Of a stretch of 46,484 nucleotides of DNA, positions 1 through 8,111 are shown piece by piece. Within the stretch, counting starts at the first letter, position 1, and each line of letters begins with the position of its first letter. The notes below the pieces were generated by a model that saw only the letters and a list, made by a program, of their open reading frames with translations, was not told the origin of the DNA and made no database searches. The DNA lies in assembly GCA_964625225.1 (NCBI GenBank), contig CAZVAR010000011.1, positions 1-46,484 on the forward strand, read 5' to 3'. The position numbers and the translations under genes were made by a program. Source of the DNA: CAZVAR01 sp964625225. GTDB taxonomy: Bacteria; Pseudomonadota; Alphaproteobacteria; JAJUGE01.

Positions 1-270
1 ATAGATCACCGCATTGACCTTCACGGAGACATTGTCGCGCGAGATCACGTCCTGGCTCGGCACGTCCAGTACCAGCGTCCGCAGATCGACGCGCACCATC
101 TGCTGCACGAAGGGGATCAGGATGATGAGTCCCGGTCCCCGCACGCTGGTGAAACGGCCCAGGGTGAAAACGACGCCGCGCTCGTATTCTCGGAGGATCT
201 TGATCGCCGTGGCGAAGAAGGCGACCAGGACGACGAGAATCGGAACGAAGAAGGCGAAGTCGGTCAGCAT
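1..270 (-). CDS. Slipin / stomatin-prohibitin (SPFH) family protein, 5' part only
   Basis: The first 90 codons of a gene that continues beyond the left edge of the window. The start is ATG at 270, with GGAGG about 8 bases upstream, 14 bases after the nfeD stop. The visible protein begins with a hydrophobic N-terminal anchor (FAFFVPILVVLVAFFA). The stomatin signature follows: an EYERGVVFTLGRF stretch, then RGPGLIILIPFVQQMVRVDLR and DVPSQDVISRDNVSVKVNAV, read as the start of the SPFH domain. Slipins are membrane scaffolding proteins that assemble into microdomains. They are very commonly encoded next to long-form nfeD, whose protease can cut the slipin C-terminus (family knowledge). The tight spacing implies co-transcription with nfeD. 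The family call is confident; the C-terminal half cannot be judged. Confidence 0.9.
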   Translation of the reverse strand, partial: MLTDFAFFVPILVVLVAFFATAIKILREYERGVVFTLGRFTSVRGPGLIILIPFVQQMVRVDLRTLVLDVPSQDVISRDNVSVKVNAVIY

Positions 271-284
271 GCCAGTATCCTCCG

Positions 285-1748
285 CTATGACGGGTGACGA
301 TCCGTATCCGGCGCAACCTTGAGCGTCAGCCCCTCGACCGCCAGGATCCGCACCCGGTCACCGGCTGCGAGCGGCGCATCGGAAACTGCGCGCCAGCGCT
401 CACTGTGCGCGAAGACGTGGCCCTCGCCGTCGCTCCAGTCCTGGACGATGGCGCGGCTGCCCACCATCGCCTCGCGGCCGCTGACCACCTTCCGACGATG
501 CGCTCGCACCGCCAGACGCAAGATGATGAGGATCAGGGCCAGGCTCACGGTGGCCAAGCCGGCCACCAGCGGCAACGACAGCTCGAATTCGGGCACCTCG
601 GTGTCGATCAAGATCATCGAGCCGAGAACGAAGGCGACAGCGCCGCCGATCCCCAGGATGCCGAACGAGGGTGAGAAGGCCTCCGCCACCATCAGTGCCA
701 GGCCGAGAACCATCAGGGCCAAGCCGGCATAATTGACCGGCAGCGCCGCCAGCCCGTAGAGGCCCACGAGCAGGCAGATGGCGCCGACGATGCCGGGGAC
801 GAGCGCCCCCGGATTCATGAACTCGAAGATCAAGCCATAGACGCCGACGATCATCAGAATCAGCGCTATGTTCGGGTTCGTGATGGCAGCCAGAAACCGA
901 TTGCGCCAGTCCGGCTCCATATGCTCGATGGGGAGATCCCGTGTGCGCAGCGTGACATCGGCGCCATTGACGGTGACCGTCCGGCCGTCGGCCCGGGTCA
1001 GGACATCCTCGATGGTCGGCGCGATGAAGTCGATGACATCGCGCCTCTCGGCCTCGCGCGCGCTCAGGCTCGCCGCATAGCGCACCGCCTGTTCCGCCCA
1101 GTCGGCATTCCGCCCGCGCAGATCGGCCAGCGCACGGATATAGGCGACCGCATCGTTGACGGCCTTCGCTTCCATCGCGTTCTCGGGCACCCGGCCGCGC
1201 CCGCGTTCGCCGCCCGCCGTCTCCTCCCCCGCGTCGGCGCCGTCGCCGCCGTTCGGATCGCGCTCCGGGCGATCCCCGTCGCGATCCCGCTGCGGCAGCC
1301 CCCCGCCGATCGCGACCGGCGTCGCCGCGCCGAGATTGGTCCCGGGCGCCATCGCGGCCACGTGGCTGGCATAAAGGATGTAAGTGCCGGCGCTCGCCGC
1401 CCGCGCGCCGCTCGGAGCGACATAGGTCGCAACTGGAACCGGCGAGCCGAGGATCTCGCGAATGATGTCGCGCATCGAGGTGTCGAGGCCACCCGGCGTG
1501 TCCATGCGCAAGACGACGATGGCCGCACCGCGCGCCCGGGCCCGACCCAAGCCGCGCGCGAGATAATCGGCGGTCGCAGGTCCGATCGCACCGTCGAGAT
1601 GCAGAACCACCGCCACGGGCTCGCGCGGCGTCTCCTCCGCGGCCACGGCCGGGTCGACACCCGACGTCGCCAGCAGCAGGCACCAGATCAGCGTCGGCAG
1701 CATGCAGGCGGCGATGCGCGCACGAAGGGAAATCCACCCACCAGCCAT
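285..1748 (-). CDS. nfeD: Long-form NfeD: ClpP-class serine protease / membrane protein
   Basis: 487 aa from ATG 1748, chosen because GGAGGGG sits 7 bases upstream and a signal peptide follows immediately (hydrophobic residues about 12-30, AVAA at 34-37). An upstream in-frame extension to 1916 has no such features. Residues 43-250 form a ClpP/SppA-like protease domain. The likely Ser-Lys dyad is Ser119 (in AASAGT) and Lys195 (in MEAKAVNDA), by analogy with the 1510-N protease of Pyrococcus. About five membrane segments occupy 290-415, and a soluble OB-fold C-terminus occupies 425-480. Odd: a charged Arg/Asp/Gly-rich insertion (about 150-190) lies between the two catalytic residues and widens their usual spacing. 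It is the first gene of a two-gene unit with the slipin downstream; membrane-associated quality control is the family role. Confidence 0.92.
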   Translation of the reverse strand: MAGGWISLRARIAACMLPTLIWCLLLATSGVDPAVAAEETPREPVAVVLHLDGAIGPATADYLARGLGRARARGAAIVVLRMDTPGGLDTSMRDIIREILGSPVPVATYVAPSGARAASAGTYILYASHVAAMAPGTNLGAATPVAIGGGLPQRDRDGDRPERDPNGGDGADAGEETAGGERGRGRVPENAMEAKAVNDAVAYIRALADLRGRNADWAEQAVRYAASLSAREAERRDVIDFIAPTIEDVLTRADGRTVTVNGADVTLRTRDLPIEHMEPDWRNRFLAAITNPNIALILMIVGVYGLIFEFMNPGALVPGIVGAICLLVGLYGLAALPVNYAGLALMVLGLALMVAEAFSPSFGILGIGGAVAFVLGSMILIDTEVPEFELSLPLVAGLATVSLALILIILRLAVRAHRRKVVSGREAMVGSRAIVQDWSDGEGHVFAHSERWRAVSDAPLAAGDRVRILAVEGLTLKVAPDTDRHPS

Positions 1749-2295
1749 ATGGATCCCCTCCATCATCGGGCGTACCGAACCAGACCTCATCCGCGCGCTC
1801 GATTGGGCAGGATTCTTACCCGGTGCCGCCGCTCCCGTCTCGCGGACCCGTCGCGCCGCACGTCGCCGTTGCTGCTGCAACCGTACGCATGTGGGCAGCG
1901 CGCCGGCATTGCCCAAGGGCTGAGTTCGGCCCGCAGCCGGCCACGCGCGCGCCGGACCGCGCCAGGGTTGGCGCGCCGGGAACGCCGACCCCGCCTCTCG
2001 GCCGGGCGCTCCCTGAGCCGCGGGCGGGGCGACCCGGCCCCCCGAGCCGGCCCTGGCAACGGTTCGACCCGATCCGGATCATATTCCGTAGCACCGAAGT
2101 GGTTTCCGCACTCGGTTTGTGTGAAGGTGTCGGGTGCGCTGCCGGGTGTGTCCCGCAGGCCGGTCGCCATGCGGAGTGCGACGTTTCGGAGAAGCGCCTT
2201 CCGCTTGGGGAAGGCCACCCGGATCGGGTGATCGGGTCGAAGTCGGGGCCGGCCCGGCGGCATGCGGACCAGAGAACGGAGCTGGAGGCAAGCAG
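1749..2295. other. Intergenic region between divergent nfeD and the SWIB gene
   Basis: No convincing gene. It must hold the promoters of nfeD (minus) and of the SWIB gene (plus). The left part is very G+C rich, with a weak inverted repeat GCGCGCC (1947-1953) / GGCGCGC (1970-1976). The stretch around 2070-2130 is less G+C rich and is the best place to look for the SWIB promoter, but no clear -35/-10 pair was found. Confidence 0.5.
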
Positions 2296-2592
2296 ATGGC
2301 GAAGGCAGAAGCGAGCAAGGGCACCGGAAAAGGCGCAAGGGCGGGGAAGGTGAACCCTGCGCTGATGAAGCCGCTACAGCCGTCGAAGGAACTGGCGGCG
2401 ATCGTCGGCGATGCCCCCTTGCCGCGGCCGGAAGTGGTCAAGAAGGTTTGGGACTACATCAAGCGGAATGATCTCCAGAATCCGAGCAACCGCCGGGAGA
2501 TCGTCGGGGACGAGAAGCTGAAGAAGGTCTTCGGCAAGGACAAGGTCACGATGTTCGAGATGAACAAGCACCTGGCGAGGCACCTCAGCTGA
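2296..2592 (+). CDS. Stand-alone SWIB/MDM2 domain protein
   Basis: 98 aa. ATG 2296 is preceded by GGAGG at 2284-2288 (8 bases), which decides the start over longer in-frame options. Residues 1-20 are a Lys/Ala/Gly-rich basic tail (MAKAEASKGTGKGARAGK). Residues 21-98 are a complete SWIB fold, with family-typical LMKPLQPSKELAAIVG, LPRPEVVKKVWDYIK, LQNPSNRREIVGDEKLKKVF and a final MFEMNKHLARHL helix. In eukaryotes this domain occurs in SWI/SNF BAF60 subunits and MDM2. Small bacterial SWIB proteins are known from alphaproteobacteria, Chlamydiae and others, and are suspected to be nucleoid or DNA-topology proteins, but their function is unsettled. Monocistronic: it faces the convergent hlyIII-type gene across a strong hairpin. 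Confidence 0.93.
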   Translation: MAKAEASKGTGKGARAGKVNPALMKPLQPSKELAAIVGDAPLPRPEVVKKVWDYIKRNDLQNPSNRREIVGDEKLKKVFGKDKVTMFEMNKHLARHLS

Positions 2593-2639
2593 GAGCGGTG
2601 ACGGGAGCGGCGGCACGCACGACATAGCCCCCCGGGCGA

Positions 2640-2682
2640 GGCTTCCGGGTCCGGGCCGGCGCGGCTGGCGCCCCCGGAAGCC
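2640..2682. terminator. Candidate bidirectional terminator hairpin
   Basis: Perfect 10-bp inverted repeat GGCTTCCGGG (2640-2649) / CCCGGAAGCC (2673-2682) with a 23-base, itself G+C-rich loop. It lies in the 140-bp gap between two convergent genes (stops at 2592 and 2733), which is where a shared terminator is expected. There is no T-run on either side, so intrinsic termination is not certain. Confidence 0.45.
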
Positions 2683-2732
2683 GTTCGTCTGGCGCTTCGG
2701 CGCGAGCGGGGTGCCGCCGCGGCGGCCGGCGA

Positions 2733-3389
2733 TCAGGCTGCGACATAGCCCACGATGGCGGCGTAATGGCACGCGGCGGCGAGGAGCACGAGGGCGTGCC
2801 AGATCGCATTGTGGTACGGGAGACCACCGCAGAGGTGGACCACGACGCCCAGGGTGTAGACCAGGCCGCCGGCGAGCAGCAGGAGGACGGCCGGGGACGG
2901 CAGCGCGGCGAATATCTCGTCGGCCGCGACCAGGAACAACCAGCCGAGCAGCAGGTAGGCCGCGATCGACAGGCGCTCGAATCGCCGCGGGTAGACCAGT
3001 TTCAGGAACGCGCCGGCCGCCGCCGCCCCCCACACCGACAGGAGCAGTGCCGTTCCCGTCGCGTTCTGCATGCGGATCAGAAGGAACGGCGTATAGGTGC
3101 CGGCGATCATCACGAAGATCGCGGCATGATCGAGGCGCCGCAGATAGTCCTTGCGCGGAGACGGCGGCGTCAGGTTGTAGAGCGCCGAGCAGGTCAGCAT
3201 GCCGAGAAGAGCGCAGCCGTAGAGGATCAGGCCGATGCCGGGAAGGACCTGCCCGTGCTGTGCTGCAATCCGCACGAGCACGACGAAGGCGGCCGCGCCG
3301 AGGATCAGGCCGACAATGTGGATGCAGCGATCAGCCCGCTGCTCGCTTTTCCGATAGTTCGGGAACAAGGTTGACCCCGTCGGTTGCAC
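2733..3389 (-). CDS. Hemolysin III / PAQR-family (YqfA-like) membrane protein
   Basis: About 218 aa if translation begins at GTG 3389; the open frame extends to 3500 but that extension is low-complexity Arg/Ala. No strong ribosome binding site is visible, so the start is uncertain by some 30 codons. The seven membrane segments and landmark motifs of the HlyIII/PAQR family are present. These are an R.DRCIHIVGLILG first helix, CSALYNLTP at the end of helix 2, RRLDHAAIFVMIAGTYTPF in helix 3, and the closing H.CGGLPYHNAIWHALVLLAAACHY, whose histidines are the proposed metal-binding residues. Bacterial members are inner-membrane proteins; despite the name most are not toxins, and a hydrolase or lipid-homeostasis role is suspected. 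Convergent with the SWIB gene; apparently a single-gene unit. Confidence 0.88.
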   Translation of the reverse strand: MQPTGSTLFPNYRKSEQRADRCIHIVGLILGAAAFVVLVRIAAQHGQVLPGIGLILYGCALLGMLTCSALYNLTPPSPRKDYLRRLDHAAIFVMIAGTYTPFLLIRMQNATGTALLLSVWGAAAAGAFLKLVYPRRFERLSIAAYLLLGWLFLVAADEIFAALPSPAVLLLLAGGLVYTLGVVVHLCGGLPYHNAIWHALVLLAAACHYAAIVGYVAA

Positions 3390-3709
3390 ATCGTGCGAAA
3401 CGCCATTCTGCGGCCAGCGGGCGGCCCCGGCACGGAACCCGGCCCGCCGGGACGATCGGGTCCGGCACGCAGCGGAGCGCCGGCCCGGCCGCCACAGCAC
3501 GGACAGCTCACCCGCGAGGCGTATGGAGCCGCTCGGGTCGGCTGGTGCCGGCTCCGGGATGACGGGCCTCGCCGAACCTCTCGCGCGGCGCTACCATCCG
3601 GCCTCCGAGACCCCGCGAACGGCGCCGGGACCGTAACATCTCTCCGGCATCGGTCGGCGGCAAGCGCCCGACCGGCCGCCCCTGTCGGTCGCTTCGGAGC
3701 GTTCCCGCC
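3390..3709. other. Intergenic region between divergent hlyIII-type and MFS genes
   Basis: Very G+C-rich, non-coding by appearance. It must contain promoters for both flanking genes, but no recognisable -35/-10 pair or operator was found. A weak GGAG about 10 bases before the MFS start (3710) is the only translation signal. Confidence 0.5.
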
Positions 3710-4993
3710 ATGAGCACGCATGAACAGTCCTCGGCTTCGGCGGGAGTCGTGAGCGAGGCGGAGAGCCTGTACGCATGGCTGCGGCTCGTCGCCTCGCTCC
3801 TGCTCAGCACGCTGGGCGGCGTCGGCATGTGGTCGATCGTGGTGACGCTCCCGGCGATGCAGGCCGAGTTCGGGGTCGCTCGCGCCGACGCGTCGCTGCC
3901 CTACACGCTCACCATGATCGGGTTCGTCCTGGGCGGTATCCTGATGGGCCGCCTCTCCGACCGGTTCGGCATCGTCCCGCCGGTCGTCGGCGGGACCCTT
4001 GCGCTCGGGCTCGGCTATGTCGCGTCGGCACATGCCCAGAGCCTCTGGCAACTGGCCCTGGCGCACGGCGTGCTGATCGGCCTGCTCGGCAGTTCCGCCA
4101 CCTTCGGCCCGGTGATCGCCGACATCTCGCTCTGGTTCACGCGTCGCCGCGGCCTTGCCGTCGCCATCTGCGCGAGCGGCAGCTATCTCGCGGGCACGGT
4201 CTGGCCGCTCGTGGTCCAGCATCTGACCGAGACGGTCGGCTGGCGCGACGCGCATCTCGCCATCGGCATCTTCTGTGTCGCGACCATGCTGCCGCTGTCG
4301 CTCGTGCTCCGGCGTCCGCCACCGCCCGCGGCGACGCCGGCGGCCGTTCCGCTCGCAGCGCCGGCCGGATCGGCCAGGAGCGTATCCCCGAACCTGCTGC
4401 AATTGCTCCTGATTGCCGCAGGCATCTCGTGCTGCGTCGCGATGGCGATGCCGCAGGTCCATATCGTTGCCTATTGCGGCGATCTTGGCTATGGCACCGC
4501 GCGCGGTGCCGAGATGCTGTCGCTGATGCTGGGCTTCGGCATCGTCAGCCGCCTCGCATCGGGCTGGGTGGCCGACCGGATCGGGCCGCTGCCGACGCTG
4601 CTGCTCGGTTCCAGCCTGCAGACGGCCTCCCTACTGCTGTACCTCGCCTTCGACGGACTGGCGTCGCTCTATCTGATCTCGGCTCTGTTCGGCCTGTTTC
4701 AGGGTGGCATCGTGCCGAGCTACGCCCTGATCGTGCGGGAGCATTTCCCCGCGTCGGAGGCCGGCATGCGCATCGGTCTCGTGCTGTCCGCAACGCTGGC
4801 GGGAATGGCGCTGGGCGGCTGGATGTCCGGCGCGATCTTCGACCGGACGCTGTCCTACGACGCCGCCTTCCTGAACGGCTTCATGTGGAACCTGCTGAAC
4901 ATGGCGATCGCGTTCTGGCTGCTGTGGCGCCTGCGCCGGCCGGGAGCGCGACCGCACGCGGCAACCCTGAGACCGGCCGGCTCGCGGAGCTGA
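3710..4993 (+). CDS. Major facilitator superfamily (MFS) transporter
   Basis: 427 aa with about 12 membrane segments in two six-helix halves, separated by a Pro/Ala-rich cytoplasmic loop (about 200-225). The MFS motif A appears as GRLSDRFG near residue 80, and its second-half echo SGWVADRIG near residue 285. The first half carries long GGVGMWSIVVTLPAMQAEF and SLPYTLTMIGFVLGGIL helices, typical of the oxalate/formate-antiporter or monocarboxylate-like MFS groups. The substrate cannot be read from sequence; an organic anion is a reasonable guess given the surroundings. ATG 3710 is the first in-frame start after the intergenic region. It is not obviously in an operon: the next gene downstream is on the other strand. 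Confidence 0.88.
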   Translation: MSTHEQSSASAGVVSEAESLYAWLRLVASLLLSTLGGVGMWSIVVTLPAMQAEFGVARADASLPYTLTMIGFVLGGILMGRLSDRFGIVPPVVGGTLALGLGYVASAHAQSLWQLALAHGVLIGLLGSSATFGPVIADISLWFTRRRGLAVAICASGSYLAGTVWPLVVQHLTETVGWRDAHLAIGIFCVATMLPLSLVLRRPPPPAATPAAVPLAAPAGSARSVSPNLLQLLLIAAGISCCVAMAMPQVHIVAYCGDLGYGTARGAEMLSLMLGFGIVSRLASGWVADRIGPLPTLLLGSSLQTASLLLYLAFDGLASLYLISALFGLFQGGIVPSYALIVREHFPASEAGMRIGLVLSATLAGMALGGWMSGAIFDRTLSYDAAFLNGFMWNLLNMAIAFWLLWRLRRPGARPHAATLRPAGSRS

Positions 4994-5183
4994 CGCCGCG
5001 CCCTGCTTCGGCGCCCGAAACCGTGGCAGCCGACGCGTTGGAACGCCGTTCCTTGCCGGCTACGGCACCCCGTTCGCCCGGTCGCGGAAGTCCCGGCACC
5101 GGGCAGGCCCGACCGTGCCGGACGGCGAGGTGAGGGCGTGGCAGTCCGCCGGGATCGAGAACGGGCCCCGTGCGCCTTGCGGC

Positions 5184-5408
5184 TCAACGCCGCGAGCGCG
5201 TGATCGATTTGATCGGTCCGCGCCGGTGCCCCGACATCTCGGCGATCTTGCGATCCTGGGCCTCGATGAACGCGCGCGCCGGCGCGTCACCGTCGAGGCC
5301 GCCCAGTTCGGAGTTGGGCACCTTCCGGTTCGAGCTGCGTGCGCCGTCCTCATAAACGACATCGAAGAGCACGAAGCCGCCGCTGACGGGCTGTTTCCTG
5401 CGGGCCAT
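5184..5408 (-). CDS. Small conserved-type hypothetical protein
   Basis: 74 aa, not recognised as a named family. The start is ATG 5408 with AGGCGAG about 10 bases upstream. The protein begins basic (MARRKQ), then has a short beta-rich segment (GGFVLFDVVYEDGARSSNRKVP), an acidic middle (GLDGDAPARAFIEAQDRKIAEM), and ends basic (GPIKSITRSRR). The stretch VLFDVVYEDGARSSNRKVP looks like two beta strands around a turn. No signal peptide, membrane segment or cysteine. It lies downstream of the cold-shock gene on the same strand but beyond that gene's terminator, so it is probably separate. Codon use fits its neighbours, which argues for a real gene. No function is proposed. Confidence 0.6.
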   Translation of the reverse strand: MARRKQPVSGGFVLFDVVYEDGARSSNRKVPNSELGGLDGDAPARAFIEAQDRKIAEMSGHRRGPIKSITRSRR

Positions 5409-5523
5409 CGATCCATTCTCGCCTACTGCGCGGCCCGGCGGTTCGCCAAGGGCCGCTCGTACTTTGCCGCTCGTCCGGCCGTCCGGTCTCCGGTCGAGCC
5501 GCAGCAGCGGTCGGAAGCGAAAT

Positions 5524-5550
5524 GGGGCACCGGGTGGTCCCCGGTGCCCC
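5524..5550 (-). terminator. Intrinsic terminator of the cold-shock gene
   Basis: Perfect 11-bp stem, GGGGCACCGGG (5524-5534) and its complement (5540-5550), around a 5-base loop. It begins 25 bases past the csp stop and is followed on the minus strand by ATTT. The short T-run is typical of G+C-rich genomes. Confidence 0.7.
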
Positions 5551-5575
5551 TCCTCTGAAGCCTGAGTCGAGCGGT

Positions 5576-5785
5576 TCAGACCGCCTTCAGGTTTTCCGCC
5601 GCGGACTTGCCGCGCCTGGGGTCGCGCTGCTCCTCATACGAGATCCGCTGGCCCTCGCTGAGGCTGCCCATCCCGGCCCGCTCGACCGCCGAGATATGGA
5701 CGAACACGTCTGCGCCGCCACTCTCCGGCTGAATGAAGCCGTAGCCCTTCTGGGCATTGAACCACTTGACAGTACCGATCGCCAT
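5576..5785 (-). CDS. Cold-shock protein (CspA family), single cold-shock domain
   Basis: 69 aa, the standard length for a CspA-type single-stranded nucleic-acid binding protein. The N-terminus MAIGTVKWFNAQKGYGFI is canonical. RNP1 is KGYGFI (13-18) and RNP2 is VFVHI (27-31), with the surface aromatics Trp8, Phe9, Tyr15 and Phe17 intact. The C-terminus diverges slightly from CspA in EEQRDPRRGKSAAENLKAV. ATG 5785 follows a clear GGAGG. These proteins melt RNA secondary structure and act as RNA chaperones or antiterminators in the cytoplasm; not all members are cold-induced. Transcribed alone, with a strong terminator downstream and a long upstream leader region, as is common for csp genes. Confidence 0.96.
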   Translation of the reverse strand: MAIGTVKWFNAQKGYGFIQPESGGADVFVHISAVERAGMGSLSEGQRISYEEQRDPRRGKSAAENLKAV

Positions 5786-5875
5786 GATGGCCTCCTGTGA
5801 AAAGATCGGATCGACGGCATACGAACCGCTCGCACGCCGTCACACAGCTCTGGCCTCATGGAGTAGTCGTCCGAA

Positions 5876-5952
5876 CGCCCGATCGGGCGGAGCAGCGAGT
5901 CGCAGAAGCAAAACTGGTATGCCGGATATGGCGACGATTCGTCCCCTGGCAA
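5876..5952 (-). promoter_or_regulatory. Candidate csp promoter and palindromic leader element
   Basis: On the minus strand, TTGCCA (5952-5947) and TATCCG (5928-5923) are separated by 18 bases and could be a -35/-10 pair. Downstream of them, about 90 bases before the csp start, is a perfect 14-bp palindrome CGCCCGATCGGGCG (5876-5889) that could be an operator or a leader hairpin. Both are pattern matches only. Confidence 0.3.
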
Positions 5953-6010
5953 GTGGAACGTGCGGATTTTCTCCCGCGCCGTCGGTCCTTGCGGGCCACC
6001 GCACCCTGCT

Positions 6011-7516
6011 TCAGGCCTCGTCGAGGGCGATGCGGCGGCGGCGGGCGCGCAGCGCCGGAAGAATCGCGGAGATCAGCAGCAATGCCGCGAGCCCGAGGCA
6101 CACCGCCGAGATCGGCTTGGTGACGAAGGTCGTCATATCGCCTTGGGACAGGATCAGCGCCTTGCGCAGATTGTTCTCCAGCATCGGCCCGAGCACGAAA
6201 GCCAGCACGAGCGGCGCCGGCTCGAAGCCGAATTTCTTCATCAAGTAGCCGAGCACGCCGAAGCCGATCATGAGGTAGAGATCGAACGTCGAGCCGTTAA
6301 CGCTGTACACCCCGATGGCGCAGAACAGGAGGATCATCGGGAACAGGATCCGGTACGGGACCCTGAGGACCTGCACCCACAGTCCGATCAGCGGCAGGTT
6401 GAGGACAAGCAGCATGAGGTTCCCGATATACATGCTGGCGATGACGCCCCAGAACAGCTCCGGGTGCTTGACCATCAGCAGCGGGCCCGGCTCGACGCCG
6501 TGAATGACGAAGGCGCCGAGCAGCAGCGCCATCACCACGCCGGTCGGAATACCGAGCGTCAACAACGGGATGAAGGCGCCCCCGGCGGCCGCGTTGTTGG
6601 CGGCTTCCGGCCCGGCCACACCCTCGATGGCGCCCTTGCCGAAGCGGGCGGGATCCTTCGCGAAACGCTTCTCGACCGCGTAGGAGAGGAAGGACGAGAT
6701 CACCGAGCCGGTGCCCGGCAGCACGCCGAGGATGAAGCCGATCACGGAGCCGCGGACCAACGCCCAGCGGCAGTCGATCCAGTCCCTGACCGTCGGCAGG
6801 AGCTTGCCGATCCGCGTCGTGACGATGGTGCGCTGCAGCTTGCCTTCAATGTTGAGCAGGATCTCGGCAATGCCGAACAGCCCCATCACGATCGGCACGA
6901 TTCCGACGCCGTCGACCAGCTCCAGCCGGTCGAAGGTCAGCCGTGGCATTGCCGTGATCGAGTCGATGCCGACCAGGCCGAACGTCAGGCCAAGGCAGGC
7001 CATCATCAGCGACTTCAGAATCGAGCCTTGCGTGACATAGCTGAGGATCGCGAGACCGAACACCATCAGGCTGAAATATTCGGCCGGTCCGAAGCGCACG
7101 GCGAAGGCGGCGAGCGGCGGCGCCAGCACCATCAGGGCCACGACGGCAAGCGTCCCGGCGATGAACGAGCCGATCGCCGCGACGCCGAGCGCCGCGCCCG
7201 CCCTGCCCTGGCGCGCCATCTGATAGCCGTCGAGCGTGGTGACGACCGATGCGGCCTCGCCGGGGATGTTGATCAGGATCGCCGTCGTCGATCCGCCGTA
7301 CATCGAGCCGTAATAGATTCCGGCCATCATGATGATGGCCGATTCCGGGGCGACATAGAACGTGACGGGCATCAGCAGCGACATCGCCGCCACCGGCCCG
7401 ATACCGGGCAGGACGCCGATCAGCGTGCCGATGAAGACGCCGACGAAGCAGTAGGCGAGATTGGCGGGCTGCAAGGCGACCGCAAAGCCGGTCGCCAGCA
7501 TGTCGATCAATTCCAT
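6011..7516 (-). CDS. tctA: Tripartite tricarboxylate transporter large permease, TctA family (set 1)
   Basis: 501 aa with about 12 membrane segments and TctA-family landmarks. These are VLPGIGPVAAMSLLMPVTF near 40, GSMYGGSTTAILINIPGEAA near 80, a second VLPGTGSVISSFLSYAVEKR near 265, and NNAAAGGAFIPLLTLGIPTG near 320. TctA is the large inner-membrane subunit of the TTT secondary carriers, which take up organic acids with a periplasmic receptor (TctC) and a small membrane subunit (TctB). ATG 7516 lies 3 bases after the tctB stop, so translation is probably coupled. It is the last gene of the tctC-tctB-tctA unit. Close in length to the other two TctA copies in the window (508 and 503 aa), but clearly a divergent paralogue. 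Substrate not predictable from the permease. Confidence 0.95.
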   Translation of the reverse strand: MELIDMLATGFAVALQPANLAYCFVGVFIGTLIGVLPGIGPVAAMSLLMPVTFYVAPESAIIMMAGIYYGSMYGGSTTAILINIPGEAASVVTTLDGYQMARQGRAGAALGVAAIGSFIAGTLAVVALMVLAPPLAAFAVRFGPAEYFSLMVFGLAILSYVTQGSILKSLMMACLGLTFGLVGIDSITAMPRLTFDRLELVDGVGIVPIVMGLFGIAEILLNIEGKLQRTIVTTRIGKLLPTVRDWIDCRWALVRGSVIGFILGVLPGTGSVISSFLSYAVEKRFAKDPARFGKGAIEGVAGPEAANNAAAGGAFIPLLTLGIPTGVVMALLLGAFVIHGVEPGPLLMVKHPELFWGVIASMYIGNLMLLVLNLPLIGLWVQVLRVPYRILFPMILLFCAIGVYSVNGSTFDLYLMIGFGVLGYLMKKFGFEPAPLVLAFVLGPMLENNLRKALILSQGDMTTFVTKPISAVCLGLAALLLISAILPALRARRRRIALDEA

Positions 7517-7519
7517 GGC

Positions 7520-8041
7520 TCAGCCGCGTCCCGGCACACCCGGCGCGAGCAGACTCCACTCGATCGCACCGGGATCGAGAAGGCCCTTCGGAAACTGCGT
7601 GCCCAAGCCGGCGCCGAACAGCAGGTAGACGGTCAGCGTCGCCAGGACCGAGTAGACGATCGCCACCCTCCAGGGCTGCGGCTCGACCGTCCGGAACAGC
7701 AGCATCAGCAGGAGGATGGTCAGCGGAATGAAGCCGACCGTTTCGAGCAGTCCGGCGTACAGGACCAGATAGGCGATGACGATCGGCACGTTGCGCCAGC
7801 GCTCGCCGAACTGCGGCTTGGCTCCGCTGTCGCCCTCGAGGGCGACAGCGCGGCGGGCGCGCAGCAGCGAGGCGGCGGCGAGGGCGGCCGAGAGAACGGC
7901 CAGGATCACGCCGACCCAGAAGAGGAGGAAGCCGCTGCCCGGATCGCGCAGGTCGCCGAGGCCGAGCTCACGGCCCTCGTAGACGAGCCAGAGACCGAGC
8001 GCGAGGCCGGCGATCCCGCTGCCGAGATCGGGTGCGTACAT
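7520..8041 (-). CDS. tctB: Tripartite tricarboxylate transporter small permease, TctB family (set 1)
   Basis: 173 aa with four predicted membrane helices (about 8-22, 38-62, 85-120, 128-150), the usual TctB topology. Typical fragments are DPGSGFLLFWVGVILAVLSA and LLETVGFIPLTILLLMLLF. TctB is the poorly conserved small membrane subunit of TTT carriers. Start ATG 8041; the stop overlaps the promoter-proximal end of tctA by a 3-base gap. The 70 bases between the tctC stop and tctB show no terminator, supporting one transcript. Identification leans as much on position between tctC and tctA as on sequence. Confidence 0.9.
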   Translation of the reverse strand: MYAPDLGSGIAGLALGLWLVYEGRELGLGDLRDPGSGFLLFWVGVILAVLSAALAAASLLRARRAVALEGDSGAKPQFGERWRNVPIVIAYLVLYAGLLETVGFIPLTILLLMLLFRTVEPQPWRVAIVYSVLATLTVYLLFGAGLGTQFPKGLLDPGAIEWSLLAPGVPGRG

Positions 8042-8111
8042 CGAGGACTCTCCGGCGGAAGGGTGGACGGGGTCGGCGAGCGGCCGACGCCCGTCGGGCG
8101 ATCCGGGACGC

